Position numbers and translations under genes: made by a program. From Pseudomonadota bacterium (lineage in GTDB: Bacteria; Desulfobacterota; Binatia; Binatales; Binataceae), in contig JAJPKA010000018.1 of NCBI GenBank assembly GCA_021323945.1, positions 288,853 through 352,852 on the forward strand: a DNA stretch of 64,000 bases, read 5' to 3'. The notes under the pieces were generated by a model. The model did no database searches, was not told the DNA's origin, and worked only from the letters and a program-made list of their open reading frames with translations. Positions 16,846-26,451 of the stretch are shown here, in pieces (positions within the stretch are counted from its first letter, which is position 1; every line of letters starts with the position of its first letter).

Positions 16846-17913
16846 GTGGTTTCGACTGAGGCTTGCTTCGTTGGCGATAACTCAACTGTTACGTCTTCGA
16901 ATGTACGCATCATTAGCTTGAATCACAAGGAATGGCACGAGGTGTGGCTCTCTCGCGTGTCAGTGCTGCCCGGCTACGTGGCCGCATGGTCGCGATTTTC
17001 ATCAAATCAAAGTGCCACAAGATCCTTGGCGTTCGACGTGAAATGGGCGGTCACATTGTTCCGTGCAAGCAGGCAATTCGCCGCCGTCTATACGACCTGC
17101 GAGCGGGCGAGCTGGATTTTCGCGCTGATGCAGAGCTTAATCCCGGGAAGAGCAAAAATTCATCTGCAAGCTGATTTGCAATGGACCCCAGCTGACGAAC
17201 GGCCCAGGCAGTCACTCAAGCGGGCTCTTTTTCGGCTCGGACAGAGATCGATCTCTGATATAATCGTGTACTCACGTTCGCAGGCAGAGCGCTACGCGCG
17301 TTACTTCCCGTTTGCCGCCGCGAAGTTCAACCCGATCCCCTATCACAGCACGCTGTTTGGCCGGCCGGTTCAACCTGGTGACGGCGACTACATCTTTGCC
17401 GGCGGTGACACAGGGCGTGACTACCGGACTTTGATCGAGGCCGCGCGACGATTAAAGTACAAAACGATCATCGCCGTGCTGCATCGTGACCATTTTTCGG
17501 GAGTTGACATCCCTGCGAACGTGAGTATAGCGAGTTATCCCAAACCGCGGTTTTTGCAGCTGATGGCGAACGCCGCGGTCGTTATCGTTCCTCTCCGCAA
17601 AACCCTCCTGCATTCCGGGGGGCATCAAACCTACTTGAACGCAATGGCGCTGGGTAAAGCGGTAATAGTGGCTGACGACAATGGAGCAGATGAATATATA
17701 AGCAATGGTGTTTCAGGGATGATCGTGGAACCAGGCGATGTTGACGCGATGACTGACGCCATCGCATCGCTGTTGGACCACCCGGCGCTGCGCAGGGAAA
17801 TGGGGGTGAGGGCCAAAGAAACAGCAGCTCGCTACACACCGGAGCTCTTTTTTCGGCGCATATTCGATTTAGCCGATCAACGCTGCAGGGCGGCGAATTT
17901 TGGCCGCCTTTGA
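16846..17913 (+). CDS. Glycosyltransferase family 4 (GT-B)
   Basis: The 355-residue protein has a GT4-like C-terminal half. DYIFAGGDTGRDYRTLIEAARRL opens the nucleotide-binding domain. GGHQTYLNAMALGKAVIVADDNGADEYI replaces the usual E-x7-E strand; the first Glu of that motif appears to be missing. SGMIVEPGDVDAMTDAIASLLD follows as the family tail. It is one of few EPS genes after 10.5 kb on the forward strand. The start GTG has CTGGAG seven bases upstream. Function as an EPS sugar transferase is inferred from the locus. Confidence 0.78.
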   Translation: MVSTEACFVGDNSTVTSSNVRIISLNHKEWHEVWLSRVSVLPGYVAAWSRFSSNQSATRSLAFDVKWAVTLFRASRQFAAVYTTCERASWIFALMQSLIPGRAKIHLQADLQWTPADERPRQSLKRALFRLGQRSISDIIVYSRSQAERYARYFPFAAAKFNPIPYHSTLFGRPVQPGDGDYIFAGGDTGRDYRTLIEAARRLKYKTIIAVLHRDHFSGVDIPANVSIASYPKPRFLQLMANAAVVIVPLRKTLLHSGGHQTYLNAMALGKAVIVADDNGADEYISNGVSGMIVEPGDVDAMTDAIASLLDHPALRREMGVRAKETAARYTPELFFRRIFDLADQRCRAANFGRL

Positions 17914-18392
17914 TCATTGGTGCGCACCGCTGCTAACCATTGGCGCCGTTCCGGAAAAACCACGAATTAGGATTTCACAAAGCTGGAGATGCTCGAGGAT
18001 TCGTTTTCGGATTGTACCACTGGACTCTCTAAGCGGGGAGCCATGACTTACTGGGTGGCTCGATGCCAGAGAATCGCAGCGGCACCTGTGGTGCGTTGTA
18101 CCGGGCCTTATTGGGTGAGAACGCAACCAGCATTTGCTTTACCGGTCAGCCGCGCCTAGCAGGTGGGACTTCAGCAATGCAGGCTGGATCTACCACCTTT
18201 TTACCTTCATCTTCGATCAACGTTTCACCACAAGGACTGGGGCGCTTCATCACTTTATGCCCCGAGGTGCTCTTTCGGATAAACTATCAGCAGCTGCGCT
18301 GGGCGGCTTCGTGAGAGGGTACTAACGCAGCCTGCCACGTACCTTAGCGTGGCACAGCCGAAGGCGAGGCGAGGGGCCGAAGTAGCCGGTGC
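17914..18392. other. Intergenic region between convergent glycosyltransferase genes
   Basis: About 480 bases. Two short forward frames overlap near 18063-18325 but neither has a ribosome binding site or recognisable sequence. No clear terminator hairpin was seen, although both flanking genes end here. Confidence 0.45.
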
Positions 18393-19367
18393 TTATTCTA
18401 GGGTGTGCTGGCCGTTACAAGTCTCGCGTGCACGGCGAATACCAAGTAACAAAGCGGACACGGGCTGGAGCGACCGGCGTTTCAGGCAACTCAATGCAAC
18501 AGCTAGCCCGAAACCAACGTTCAACCATAGGAAGCGCAGCCGATTTGGTACACCGTTACGCCAATTTCGCCGGTACAGGTAGTAAGACGACTGCGCTTGC
18601 CACCAAAGCCAGTGCTCGTTAGCACGTCCCTTGGGGCTGCGCTTGTGAATCAGCCGAGCCCGGGGCGCCACGACGATCATTCGCGGGCCAATCCGCGCGG
18701 CGAAATCCACATCCTCGGCTAGCGAATAACCGCTGAGAGTCCGATCGAACCGCAGAGTCCGAACCGCCTCCGCGCGAAAGGCCATAGCCGCACCAGTAAG
18801 CTTGCAGACGCGAATCGGCGCCGAGTCGTGCAGTCGCTCGGCGGCCCAGTAGATTGGCTGGCGCTCGTCATAAAAAGGGCCTAGCGCGAAAAGGCGGCTC
18901 CAAAGCCGAAACGGCCACGGTGGTGGCGCATAATTTGTTATGATTCCCCCTACAGCGGCGACCTCGGGGAGTTCGCGGAAAACCGCAGTGATTTCTGCGA
19001 CGAAAGTGTTTTCAAGCTCAACGTCGTCGTCGAGGAAAAGCCAGATGTCGCCCGTCGCTATTTCCATCGAGCGATTGCGAGCTGCGGTGAGTCCGGAGAT
19101 CGAGGTATCAAGCACATATTTGAGACGAACCGAAGTTCGGACAGTCTCAGGCGCTGCGTCGAACACGTTCATAACCAGGGATCGCCCCGTGTCGTTCGCG
19201 CTCTGATCGATGATGACAATCTCGGCCGGCAAAATAGTTTGGTTTAGCAAGTCGCGTGCAACGGTCACCAGATCGTCGGGCCGGTTCTTGGTGGGAATGA
19301 TCGCGGACAAAGTCAAACTCTCGCTCTTAACCGGTGCCTCGGGTTCACGCCCGCTGTTCGGCTTCAT
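18393..19367 (-). CDS. Glycosyltransferase family 2 (GT-A)
   Basis: The 324-residue protein has the GT-A fold of family 2. LSAIIPTKNRPDDLVTVARDLL is the nucleotide-binding start. PAEIVIIDQSANDTG and GLTAARNRSMEIATGD follow, then the metal-binding WLFLDDDVELE and a later VDFAARI acceptor region. The basic C-terminus includes a hydrophobic stretch. I moved the start from a GTG at 19403 to the ATG at 19367, which has GAGGGA about 6-8 bases upstream. It would transfer a sugar onto the growing EPS repeat unit. Confidence 0.87.
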   Translation of the reverse strand: MKPNSGREPEAPVKSESLTLSAIIPTKNRPDDLVTVARDLLNQTILPAEIVIIDQSANDTGRSLVMNVFDAAPETVRTSVRLKYVLDTSISGLTAARNRSMEIATGDIWLFLDDDVELENTFVAEITAVFRELPEVAAVGGIITNYAPPPWPFRLWSRLFALGPFYDERQPIYWAAERLHDSAPIRVCKLTGAAMAFRAEAVRTLRFDRTLSGYSLAEDVDFAARIGPRMIVVAPRARLIHKRSPKGRANEHWLWWQAQSSYYLYRRNWRNGVPNRLRFLWLNVGFGLAVALSCLKRRSLQPVSALLLGIRRARETCNGQHTLE

Positions 19368-19439
19368 CTCGCTTCCCTCACAGGACTGAAGGGACATTTT
19401 CACCTTAGCTCCGCAGCGCAGCGAGCAGAGTAGTCACTT

Positions 19440-21020
19440 CTACATCTGGCACGGGTTCAAGTTCGGCTGACAAGTCCCAGTTCGCTCAAGCCTTCGGCGC
19501 GGTAAAAAGTTACTCACCAGAAATTCCAGCTCCGGGATGCTATAATCGGCGACCCACAAAAAAGCCCCGACTGCCGCCACCCAGACAGTAACGGCGGCGA
19601 CGGGACTGACCGGCATCCACCACAGGGCCAGAGCTCCAACGACAAACAGCACCGCGGCAGCTCGGAGCCAGAGCCCGCTCACCGAGGGTGCAAAGCCCGC
19701 CACTTTGAGACCAATGATCATGAGCGCCCAGTTGGAAACAAGGAGGGCAAGGCCGGCGGCGCAAACGGCGCCTAGGAGATGCCATCTGGGCCAAGTTGCG
19801 AAAAACAGTGCGGCGAAGAGGGCCGTGCCGAGCAGCGACGTGCCGATCGCGAGTCGCTGGCGGCCAATACCGCATAGCAATGTACCTCCATGAATTCCTG
19901 GACTTCCAATTGCCTGAAACGCGGTCATGAGCACAATTAAGCTTGCGAACGGCCGATACTTGGGTCCCATCACTTCTGTGGCCGGTACGGCCAGCAATAT
20001 AAGTGCGCAACCCGCGGCAACCGTGATCGGAAACAGGAGACGCATGTGCATCATGAAGACTTGTCCCGCGCCCCGACTGTTGCGGACCGAGACCATGTTG
20101 GTCAGCGAGGGTAGTAGCGTATCCATGAACAGATTGCTGACCAAGGGTACGGTGGTTGCCACCGCCGTGATCGCCACATAGCTTCCCAGTAGCGCAAGCC
20201 CGCCGAAATTGAGGAGCAGGACGTAATCGAGCCGACCAGACAAAAAGCGGATCGCCCCTACCATTTGGGTGTCGATAGCGTACCACCAGAACTCTTCGGG
20301 AAGATAAAAGCGCAGGTGAGGGCGCCCACACAGTTGAAATAGGCGGCGCGCTCCAGATAGCGCGAGCAGGCCGCTAGTAGCCACGTAAACAGTCCAGACC
20401 ACCGCTGTAGGGTGACCGGAGAGCAACTCACGTGCAAACACAAAAAGTACTACATACGCCACCATCGAAATAACGGTCAAAAGCTTTGCCAAAGTCTGGG
20501 CGAGACGCATTTCAAGCATGCCCTTGAGCGCTGCGACGACAACATAGAAGGCGATGGGCAGAGGCGCCAAACATAACAGGAAAAAATTGCTGCGGCTGCT
20601 CCTCCCGTGACCGAGCACAAGGTCTAGGGCTCTCGGGCAAAGCCACGCGAACAATAACCAGCCGCCGACAATGCAAAAGACAATAGTGAGGTATGAGACG
20701 AGGAAGGAAGCGCGATCGACAGGAGCGCATTCAGGAATGAACCTGATGACTACCGTGTCACCGCCGAAATAAAGCAGCGCGATAATAAGGCCGATGTATA
20801 CGCTCAACAAGCCGTAAGTGCCAACGGTTTCGGGGCTGACTCGCGCAAGTATCAAATTGATAACCGCACTGCACGGTACTGCGAGAACTGACAGCCATAC
20901 TGACCAGCGCATGCCCGAAAGAACGCGCTCCCGGTGGTGAACTGGCACGTCCCTCAGCAAGATGGCCTTGCAATTGTCGCTCTTGAGTTTGGCTGCAGTT
21001 TCGCGGGTATTAGCGATCAT
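19440..21020 (-). CDS. Polysaccharide flippase, Wzx/MOP family
   Basis: The protein of about 526 residues has 12-14 hydrophobic segments spread along its length. The Wzx-type N-terminus includes WSVWLSVLAVPCSAVINLILARV followed by GTYGLLSVYIGLIIALLYFGGD. This fits the MATE-like multidrug/oligosaccharidyl-lipid/polysaccharide exporter superfamily, which flips lipid-linked repeat units to the periplasm. The start is uncertain: ATG at 21020 or 21029 fits the family, while the frame stays open to a TTG at 21083. It lies 212 bases downstream of the polymerase/ligase gene on the same strand. Confidence 0.87.
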   Translation of the reverse strand: MIANTRETAAKLKSDNCKAILLRDVPVHHRERVLSGMRWSVWLSVLAVPCSAVINLILARVSPETVGTYGLLSVYIGLIIALLYFGGDTVVIRFIPECAPVDRASFLVSYLTIVFCIVGGWLLFAWLCPRALDLVLGHGRSSRSNFFLLCLAPLPIAFYVVVAALKGMLEMRLAQTLAKLLTVISMVAYVVLFVFARELLSGHPTAVVWTVYVATSGLLALSGARRLFQLCGRPHLRFYLPEEFWWYAIDTQMVGAIRFLSGRLDYVLLLNFGGLALLGSYVAITAVATTVPLVSNLFMDTLLPSLTNMVSVRNSRGAGQVFMMHMRLLFPITVAAGCALILLAVPATEVMGPKYRPFASLIVLMTAFQAIGSPGIHGGTLLCGIGRQRLAIGTSLLGTALFAALFFATWPRWHLLGAVCAAGLALLVSNWALMIIGLKVAGFAPSVSGLWLRAAAVLFVVGALALWWMPVSPVAAVTVWVAAVGAFLWVADYSIPELEFLVSNFLPRRRLERTGTCQPNLNPCQM

Positions 21021-21232
21021 GCAACTCATTCCGTCCTGGTCGATTGGTCTCGGCCACCTTCGCGGCAGGCTCGAGCTCCGCAAACGCCGCTTTCAGGCAC
21101 GCGGAAACGAAGAGTCGCGGCATTCTTCGCGGAAAGTAGACCCGCTACAGGAAAAGCTCAGCCCCATGAGATCAGTCAGCCGACAGGTCTCGAATGGCTC
21201 TTGCTAAGCAAAGCTTGTTGGGATTCACGATC

Positions 21233-22657
21233 CTATCTCCGGTTAATTGCACTTGTTCTTGCCACTCGCGGGTGGCGCCCTAGTGACGTGGACGATGGTA
21301 GTTGCGGAGCGCTGGAAACTGATCGAGGATTCGCGCCCTGTGGGTTCAATACCATGGAAGAAGAATTGCGCTTCTTTCTTAGAGTGACTGGTGGAGATGA
21401 AGCTGAAATTGAAACGTTTCCGCTGGCCGCCATGGCCTGAACTGAACGATTGACGACTTGTTTCCTCGCGCCAGCGACATCCGTCTCTGCGATCTCGCGA
21501 AGGCTGTGGGAAAGGAAGAGCAGAATCCAAAAGGGCAGTTCTTCAGCAGTGATACTCAAAGCGGCCACGCTGATACCAGCTAATGACACCTGCATGGCGG
21601 TTCCGAGTGAAGCGATCGCTGGTGCGGAGGCTTGCTGGGCAATTCTGAAGTTGCGCGCACCAACCGCCAGCATCGCGATAAACAGCGCCAGCCCGGGCAA
21701 ACCGCACTCCGCGCCCAATTGTAGGAAAAGGTTGTGCGCGATATAGCTGCGGCCTGCGACTTCGGCGAGGTTCGGATTGTACTCGGGTGCGACGGCTTTA
21801 AATTGGCCCATGCCGACGCCAACTACGGGGTGACGCTCGATCATCAGCAGACCGGCTTTGATTAGCTCAAAGTGAATCCGCGCCGATTCCTCGTCGCCGT
21901 TACGGGCCGCGCCGTTGAATTTGATGCTGCGAAACCTCTGCGAGAGACTCGCGGGTCCATAGGCGGCTAACACTAACGAAGCCGCAGCGAGCATCAGGAG
22001 AGCGAGGAGTTTGCGCCGTGCGCTGAGAGCAGCCAAGAGAGCTACTACCCCTAGCGCAATAATTGCGGCGCGCGATTCGGTAAGTACCACTCCGCCCACA
22101 AGTAGCAACCCGCTGACCAATCCAGTCAGTCGCAACCAGGAGCTCTGTTCGTAACGCACCATCCAGAACGCCATCGGCGCACAGAGCAGCAGCATCAAGC
22201 CTTCATAATTCGTCTCGCCCTCAAGTCCCCATGCTCGAGCCTGGTGCTCTATGAAATGCTCTTTGTAGACCCATAAGCTACCGAAGGTGAAGGCCGCGAC
22301 CAGAATGCGGACACTGTTGATCATGCGCCGTTGCGTCGTGACCATTGACCGAGTCGCTACGAGCAGCATGCCTCCGGAGATTAGTTGTCCGGCCTGGGGC
22401 CCCGGTACGGGCAAGCCGCTGCCGAAGGTTACGACAACCGGGATTAGCGCGAACAGAACAAAGAGTAACGGCAGTGAGCTTGGAAGCCTGGTGGCACTGC
22501 CTTTTGCTGTGGGCGCCAGGCAGGCAACAATCACCGTCGAGAGACCCAGCACCTTGACCGGAGTGATTATAAACGGTCCCGCCTCGAGGAGCACCTGGCC
22601 GACTCGGGGATCGGCGTGAAAGGGAGTCAGAAACAAGAGCAGGTAATAAAGCGCCAC
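21233..22657 (-). CDS. O-antigen ligase/polymerase family membrane protein (Wzy/WaaL)
   Basis: The 474-residue product is strongly hydrophobic with about 10-12 membrane segments. It has the large periplasmic loop of the Wzy_C/WaaL family, including HPVVGVGMGQFKAVAP and the conserved His in YIAHNLFLQLGAECGLPG. It joins repeat units into polymer or ligates glycan to an acceptor; in a Wzx/Wzz locus polymerase is the likelier role. A polar tail of about 70 residues follows the last membrane segment. The GTG start follows the stop codon of the upstream glycosyltransferase with no gap, indicating coupling. Confidence 0.87.
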   Translation of the reverse strand: MALYYLLLFLTPFHADPRVGQVLLEAGPFIITPVKVLGLSTVIVACLAPTAKGSATRLPSSLPLLFVLFALIPVVVTFGSGLPVPGPQAGQLISGGMLLVATRSMVTTQRRMINSVRILVAAFTFGSLWVYKEHFIEHQARAWGLEGETNYEGLMLLLCAPMAFWMVRYEQSSWLRLTGLVSGLLLVGGVVLTESRAAIIALGVVALLAALSARRKLLALLMLAAASLVLAAYGPASLSQRFRSIKFNGAARNGDEESARIHFELIKAGLLMIERHPVVGVGMGQFKAVAPEYNPNLAEVAGRSYIAHNLFLQLGAECGLPGLALFIAMLAVGARNFRIAQQASAPAIASLGTAMQVSLAGISVAALSITAEELPFWILLFLSHSLREIAETDVAGARKQVVNRSVQAMAASGNVSISASSPPVTLRKKRNSSSMVLNPQGANPRSVSSAPQLPSSTSLGRHPRVARTSAINRR

Positions 22658-23917
22658 TTAGATCGCTCGCGCGCTCTCTGGCGCGTTCCCCGTCAGCTTG
22701 ATCCATCTGGTTAAGCGCTCAAGATAAACTTCGACCAGACGCGCCCCAATGCTACTCCAGTCATAGGTTGACTTAACCAGTTCCCGCCCAGCAGTGGAAA
22801 GCTGTTGCCACCACCGAGGATTGCGACGCAAGGCAACCAGCTTCTGAAAAAATTCATCCGGGCCTTCCGCCAGAATCAGATGGATGTCAGGACGTACGCG
22901 TAGGCCCTCAGCCCCGAGTGACGTGGAGATCACTGGTACGCCGGCTGCCATCGCCTCAAGAATCTTAAGCCGGGTGCCGCCACCGACTCGCAACGGGACC
23001 ACCGCCGCGAATGCTTCCTGATAGTAGGGGCGCACGTCATCCACCGTCCCAGTCACGGCAATTCCGGGCCGAAAGGCCAACTCCCGGATGCTGGCGGACG
23101 GGTTTCGACCGACTATGGTAAACACCAACTGGGGAAACGCGGCGTGAATTTTTGGCCAGGTCCCCGTCGCAAACTCATATACGGCGGAGACATTGGCTGA
23201 GTAATCCATCGCACCGACAAAAAGGAGCCGATTGCGTAGCGCTATCGAGTTTATGGCTTGGACACCTGTCCAGTGGTCGAACAAACTTAAGTCAACGCCG
23301 TTTTCCACGACCGCAACGCTCGCCTGCGGCCGTATGCTCAATAGCTGGTCGCTCTCACGTTGGCTGGTAACAATGTGGAAATGACAGCTCTCGAGCATTT
23401 CGGCCTCAATCCGTTTGAGTTGGCTGGCTGCCCGCTGCATATACAATCTGTGCAAAGGAGTTCTGGCGTGCGATGAATGTCTGGTTACCAGCTCGGACTC
23501 TATGTTGTGCCAGTCCAGGGCAACGAATGCACCATGTCCATAAGCCTCGACGATGGGCAAATAGGGCGACATCTCCACTCCCTCTAGTAAGACGGTGTGA
23601 TAGTGAGTCGCCTCGAGTTCCTGCACCAGAGCCGCCGCCAGCTCAAAGGTGAAGTAATTCAGCAAATTGACCGGTGTCTTACCAAGGGCCCCGCGCGCTA
23701 ACTTCCCGATGGTGTACGTTGTAGGTTTGGGAAACAGCTTGAGTTGGATGCCGTCATGCCGAAGGGTGGAAAGTGGTTGGCAGCGGTCGCTCAAACCGAG
23801 ATGAGTTACCGACATTACCTGCGCCAGATGGCGGGCAATGTAGTAATTGCGAATATTCATACCCCCCGAAAGCTGGGCAATATCCGCGGAAGCAACTTGC
23901 AGCAGCTTCAATTCCAC
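22658..23917 (-). CDS. Glycosyltransferase family 4 (GT-B), exosortase-EPS type
   Basis: The N-terminal domain has SADIAQLSGGMNIRNYYIARHLA, the glycine-rich acceptor loop, and ALDWHNIES, a motif of family 4 enzymes in exosortase loci (TIGR03087-like). The C-terminal domain has LLFVGAMDYSANVSAVYEFA and RVGGGTRLKILEAMAAGVPVIST, the E-x7-E region. It ends about 419 residues long using the GTG at 23917, which has AGGAAA six bases upstream; a TTG at 23977 also keeps the frame. Its stop touches the polymerase gene. It adds a sugar to the lipid-linked EPS unit. Confidence 0.87.
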   Translation of the reverse strand: MELKLLQVASADIAQLSGGMNIRNYYIARHLAQVMSVTHLGLSDRCQPLSTLRHDGIQLKLFPKPTTYTIGKLARGALGKTPVNLLNYFTFELAAALVQELEATHYHTVLLEGVEMSPYLPIVEAYGHGAFVALDWHNIESELVTRHSSHARTPLHRLYMQRAASQLKRIEAEMLESCHFHIVTSQRESDQLLSIRPQASVAVVENGVDLSLFDHWTGVQAINSIALRNRLLFVGAMDYSANVSAVYEFATGTWPKIHAAFPQLVFTIVGRNPSASIRELAFRPGIAVTGTVDDVRPYYQEAFAAVVPLRVGGGTRLKILEAMAAGVPVISTSLGAEGLRVRPDIHLILAEGPDEFFQKLVALRRNPRWWQQLSTAGRELVKSTYDWSSIGARLVEVYLERLTRWIKLTGNAPESARAI

Positions 23918-24082
23918 CGAGCGTTTCCTGTTTTGAGACAGCAACGTTGTTGTTTCTGAACTTGGCGACGCTCCCAAAACGCTATCGCCACAACTTCACC
24001 AGAGTCACCCAGCCGCTGGTTTGGCCAGACTCTGGTCCGGTTCTTTTTTGGCTCTGTTCTCCCATCACCGAAGCGAGAACTA

Positions 24083-25336
24083 TTAACTCACGGCCGCCGC
24101 CAGACACGGATAAATGTCGGCTATTGTATTCAGCGGCAGTGGCGGCGTCCGATTGCTCAGAAAAATGGCGTCGGAGTTGGGATCTGACGGGTCATAACCA
24201 TGCATCCCTGCAGGATTCCATCCACCGCCGTTGAAGTCGCTCCGGGTGAAGAGCCACCCTGGATTAAGCAGAAAGACCAGTTCCCCGTACCGGCGGTCCG
24301 GAAACAGTATGCCGAGGCTGTTTAGTTCAGCATCTGTCAATACGCGCCCGCAGGCAGTGGCCTTTAGTTCGGCGATGATCGCAGCGCGAGCAGCCGAGTC
24401 GAAGAACCAGTAACGCGCCATAGTTGAGTCGTAAACGGCGAGATATTGCTGAGGTATTTTGAACCCGAGCCGGGCGATGCGCCCTACCAAGTCATAGCTG
24501 GAATGCACGGGGGCCATGCCATGATCTGAAGCGACCGTCATCGTTGCATTGCGGTCGCGTTTTAAGGCACAAACAAAAATCTCGCGAAGTTCCCGTTCAT
24601 ACCAGGATAGACGCTGGCTAATTAGCGTCTCTTGGGTGCGATTGCGATGTAGGAGGCCGTCCACCTCACATAGATACAGGAAATAGACACTTTCGCGGCC
24701 CGATTGGATGTCGGCACGGGCTTGGCGCAGAATCTCCGCATCGGAGAACTGGTGATAAGTGTAGGACTTATATGGAATTTTGTGGCTTTCGAGCAGGTCG
24801 AAGATCGAGCTTGCGCCGGAAATTCCACCCTTTCGGTAAATGTTGAGCTTCTCAAGATAGTTGAACAGAGGCAGCAGACGCGGACTGACTGAGCATTCGA
24901 ACAGAGGCCCCATTCCAAGCAAGCGCCGACCGAGTTCTTTGATCAGTTTGCGAACGAGCCGGTTATCTAGCGCCCACTCTGGTAAAACGGAAAACCAACG
25001 TAACCATTTGAACGGGGAACCTTGCGGATCATAGTAGAAAAGGTTCCAGTGACCAGTCTCGACCGGCTTACGACCGGTCAAAAGCGTGGGAATCGCTCCC
25101 GAGCTATAGCCTAGGACGGTTTTCAGTGGCATGCGCACCGGAAGTTCGTCGTTCAGGAACGGCCGATCCTTAATGATCTGCCAGCCCAATGCGTCAATCA
25201 GCACGAAGACAAGCAGTTTTCGTTGTGGGATGCCCTCTTGAGGAACACGCAGAGCGCCCGCAGTTTTACCCCGCCGCTCTGCGGCGGGCGCCTGCACAGA
25301 TGTTTCATTCGTCTGAGGCAGCGACAGCAGTCTCAT
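24083..25336 (-). CDS. Alkaline phosphatase superfamily (type I phosphodiesterase-like) protein
   Basis: The protein of about 417 residues has alkaline-phosphatase-superfamily motifs. LLVFVLIDALGW holds the first metal-binding Asp (about D48). GYSSGAIPTLLTG (76-88) is the nucleophile Ser/Thr block. SDHGMAPVHSSYD holds Asp/His metal ligands, and MHGYDPSDP near the C-terminus supplies the last His. No signal peptide is visible, so it seems cytoplasmic. Possible roles are hydrolysis of a phosphodiester or nucleotide sugar, or transfer of a phospho-substituent to the EPS. The ATG at 25336 has GGAG seven bases upstream; a TTG at 25375 is the alternative start. Confidence 0.78.
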   Translation of the reverse strand: MRLLSLPQTNETSVQAPAAERRGKTAGALRVPQEGIPQRKLLVFVLIDALGWQIIKDRPFLNDELPVRMPLKTVLGYSSGAIPTLLTGRKPVETGHWNLFYYDPQGSPFKWLRWFSVLPEWALDNRLVRKLIKELGRRLLGMGPLFECSVSPRLLPLFNYLEKLNIYRKGGISGASSIFDLLESHKIPYKSYTYHQFSDAEILRQARADIQSGRESVYFLYLCEVDGLLHRNRTQETLISQRLSWYERELREIFVCALKRDRNATMTVASDHGMAPVHSSYDLVGRIARLGFKIPQQYLAVYDSTMARYWFFDSAARAAIIAELKATACGRVLTDAELNSLGILFPDRRYGELVFLLNPGWLFTRSDFNGGGWNPAGMHGYDPSDPNSDAIFLSNRTPPLPLNTIADIYPCLAAAVS

Positions 25337-25384
25337 TTTGAGGCTCCGCATCCGTAACCAACCGTAAACAGACAAACAGGGCCA

Positions 25385-26407
25385 TCACGGAATACAGCGC
25401 ACCACTCTGGGTCCCAGGGTATTGGCTACTGCCAGCGGTAGCCGCTTCCAGAGTGCTGTGGCCAGTCTGAACTTCGGATTATCAGCGCCGAAGGTTCTAA
25501 TTGCGGTCCCGGGTGCCAACCAATAGTACCAATTGAGTGGCTTCGCGATCGGTTGCCAATGCTGCTTGAACTGATAGTTGCCGCTACCCGGCACGCAGCG
25601 CCCAAGGTCAAGACGTTTGAATCCCTCTTCAATGGCCTTCTCGATCAAACTCCAGTACAGCAGTGTTGGTGCTTCTTTTCTCCGTGACTCGGGGAGAGAG
25701 GCTGCCCATGGCAATTCGAGTGTCTCTCGATAGGCAGAGACAAGGCCCGCAGCCACCGCCTGGGAGCCGTCTCTTAAGATCAGTATTCGAACCTTATCTG
25801 AGAGGCGGCAAAGCTGTTGCTCGAAAAACTCGCGCGGGTAAACAGGTGTACCCAAGTTGCGCATGTTAACCGCAAAAATGCGGTAGAATTCGGATACTCC
25901 TTCGAGCCCGGTCCATTCCGGGCGCAGCTGATGCTTCAGAAGATATCTGATTCTCTTACGTCGCGCGGAACTCAATCGCCGCAAGTAGTCGTCGATTGTC
26001 GCGGGCAGCTCAATCTCCATCACAACTCTGTGTGAATGCTGGTGCCAGGCAGTCGGGAGAGCCGTTCGTTGGCGGAGCTCAATATGATGCACCCTGAGCT
26101 CGCGCGCGAGTTCCGCTGCCGCCGCCAACAAAGCATCGGCAGCTTCCTGGTTGTCGGCGAGAATGCCACCATGGCTGCAGAAAGGTAGGGAGACCAGGAA
26201 ATCGCCGAAGAGCCGGCTGGATATTCGGACTAACGGTAAAACGCCGCAGATTGTGCCGTCTCGCACAGCCGTCAGATAAAATGCCTGGTGACCGAAACTG
26301 TGCTCGATGACTTCGCGCCATGCCCACGTGTGATACAAAGTGCCGAGTCTCGCCGATTCGACATAGCGATCCCATCGTTCGGGTTGTTTGGCAAATTCGA
26401 TTTCCAT
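25385..26407 (-). CDS. FemAB-like (GNAT fold) protein of the exosortase-EPS type
   Basis: The product opens FAKQPERWDRYVESARLGTLYHTWAWREVIE, the pattern of the FemAB family proteins associated with PEP-CTERM/XrtA loci (TIGR03019). Further support is VLPLVRISSRLFGDFLVSLPF and YWSLIEKAIEEGFKRLDLGRC. FemAB enzymes move aminoacyl groups onto cell-wall precursors; in EPS loci the acyl acceptor is unknown. The start is uncertain: the ATG at 26407 fits family length (340 residues), while a GTG at 26461 would overlap the upstream gene by 10 bases. It lies 48 bases upstream of the phosphatase-superfamily gene, in one operon. Confidence 0.83.
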   Translation of the reverse strand: MEIEFAKQPERWDRYVESARLGTLYHTWAWREVIEHSFGHQAFYLTAVRDGTICGVLPLVRISSRLFGDFLVSLPFCSHGGILADNQEAADALLAAAAELARELRVHHIELRQRTALPTAWHQHSHRVVMEIELPATIDDYLRRLSSARRKRIRYLLKHQLRPEWTGLEGVSEFYRIFAVNMRNLGTPVYPREFFEQQLCRLSDKVRILILRDGSQAVAAGLVSAYRETLELPWAASLPESRRKEAPTLLYWSLIEKAIEEGFKRLDLGRCVPGSGNYQFKQHWQPIAKPLNWYYWLAPGTAIRTFGADNPKFRLATALWKRLPLAVANTLGPRVVRCIP

Positions 26408-26451
26408 TCCGCCGACGGACTGCCCGTTTTTTTGTTCGCGAACGAAGGGAT

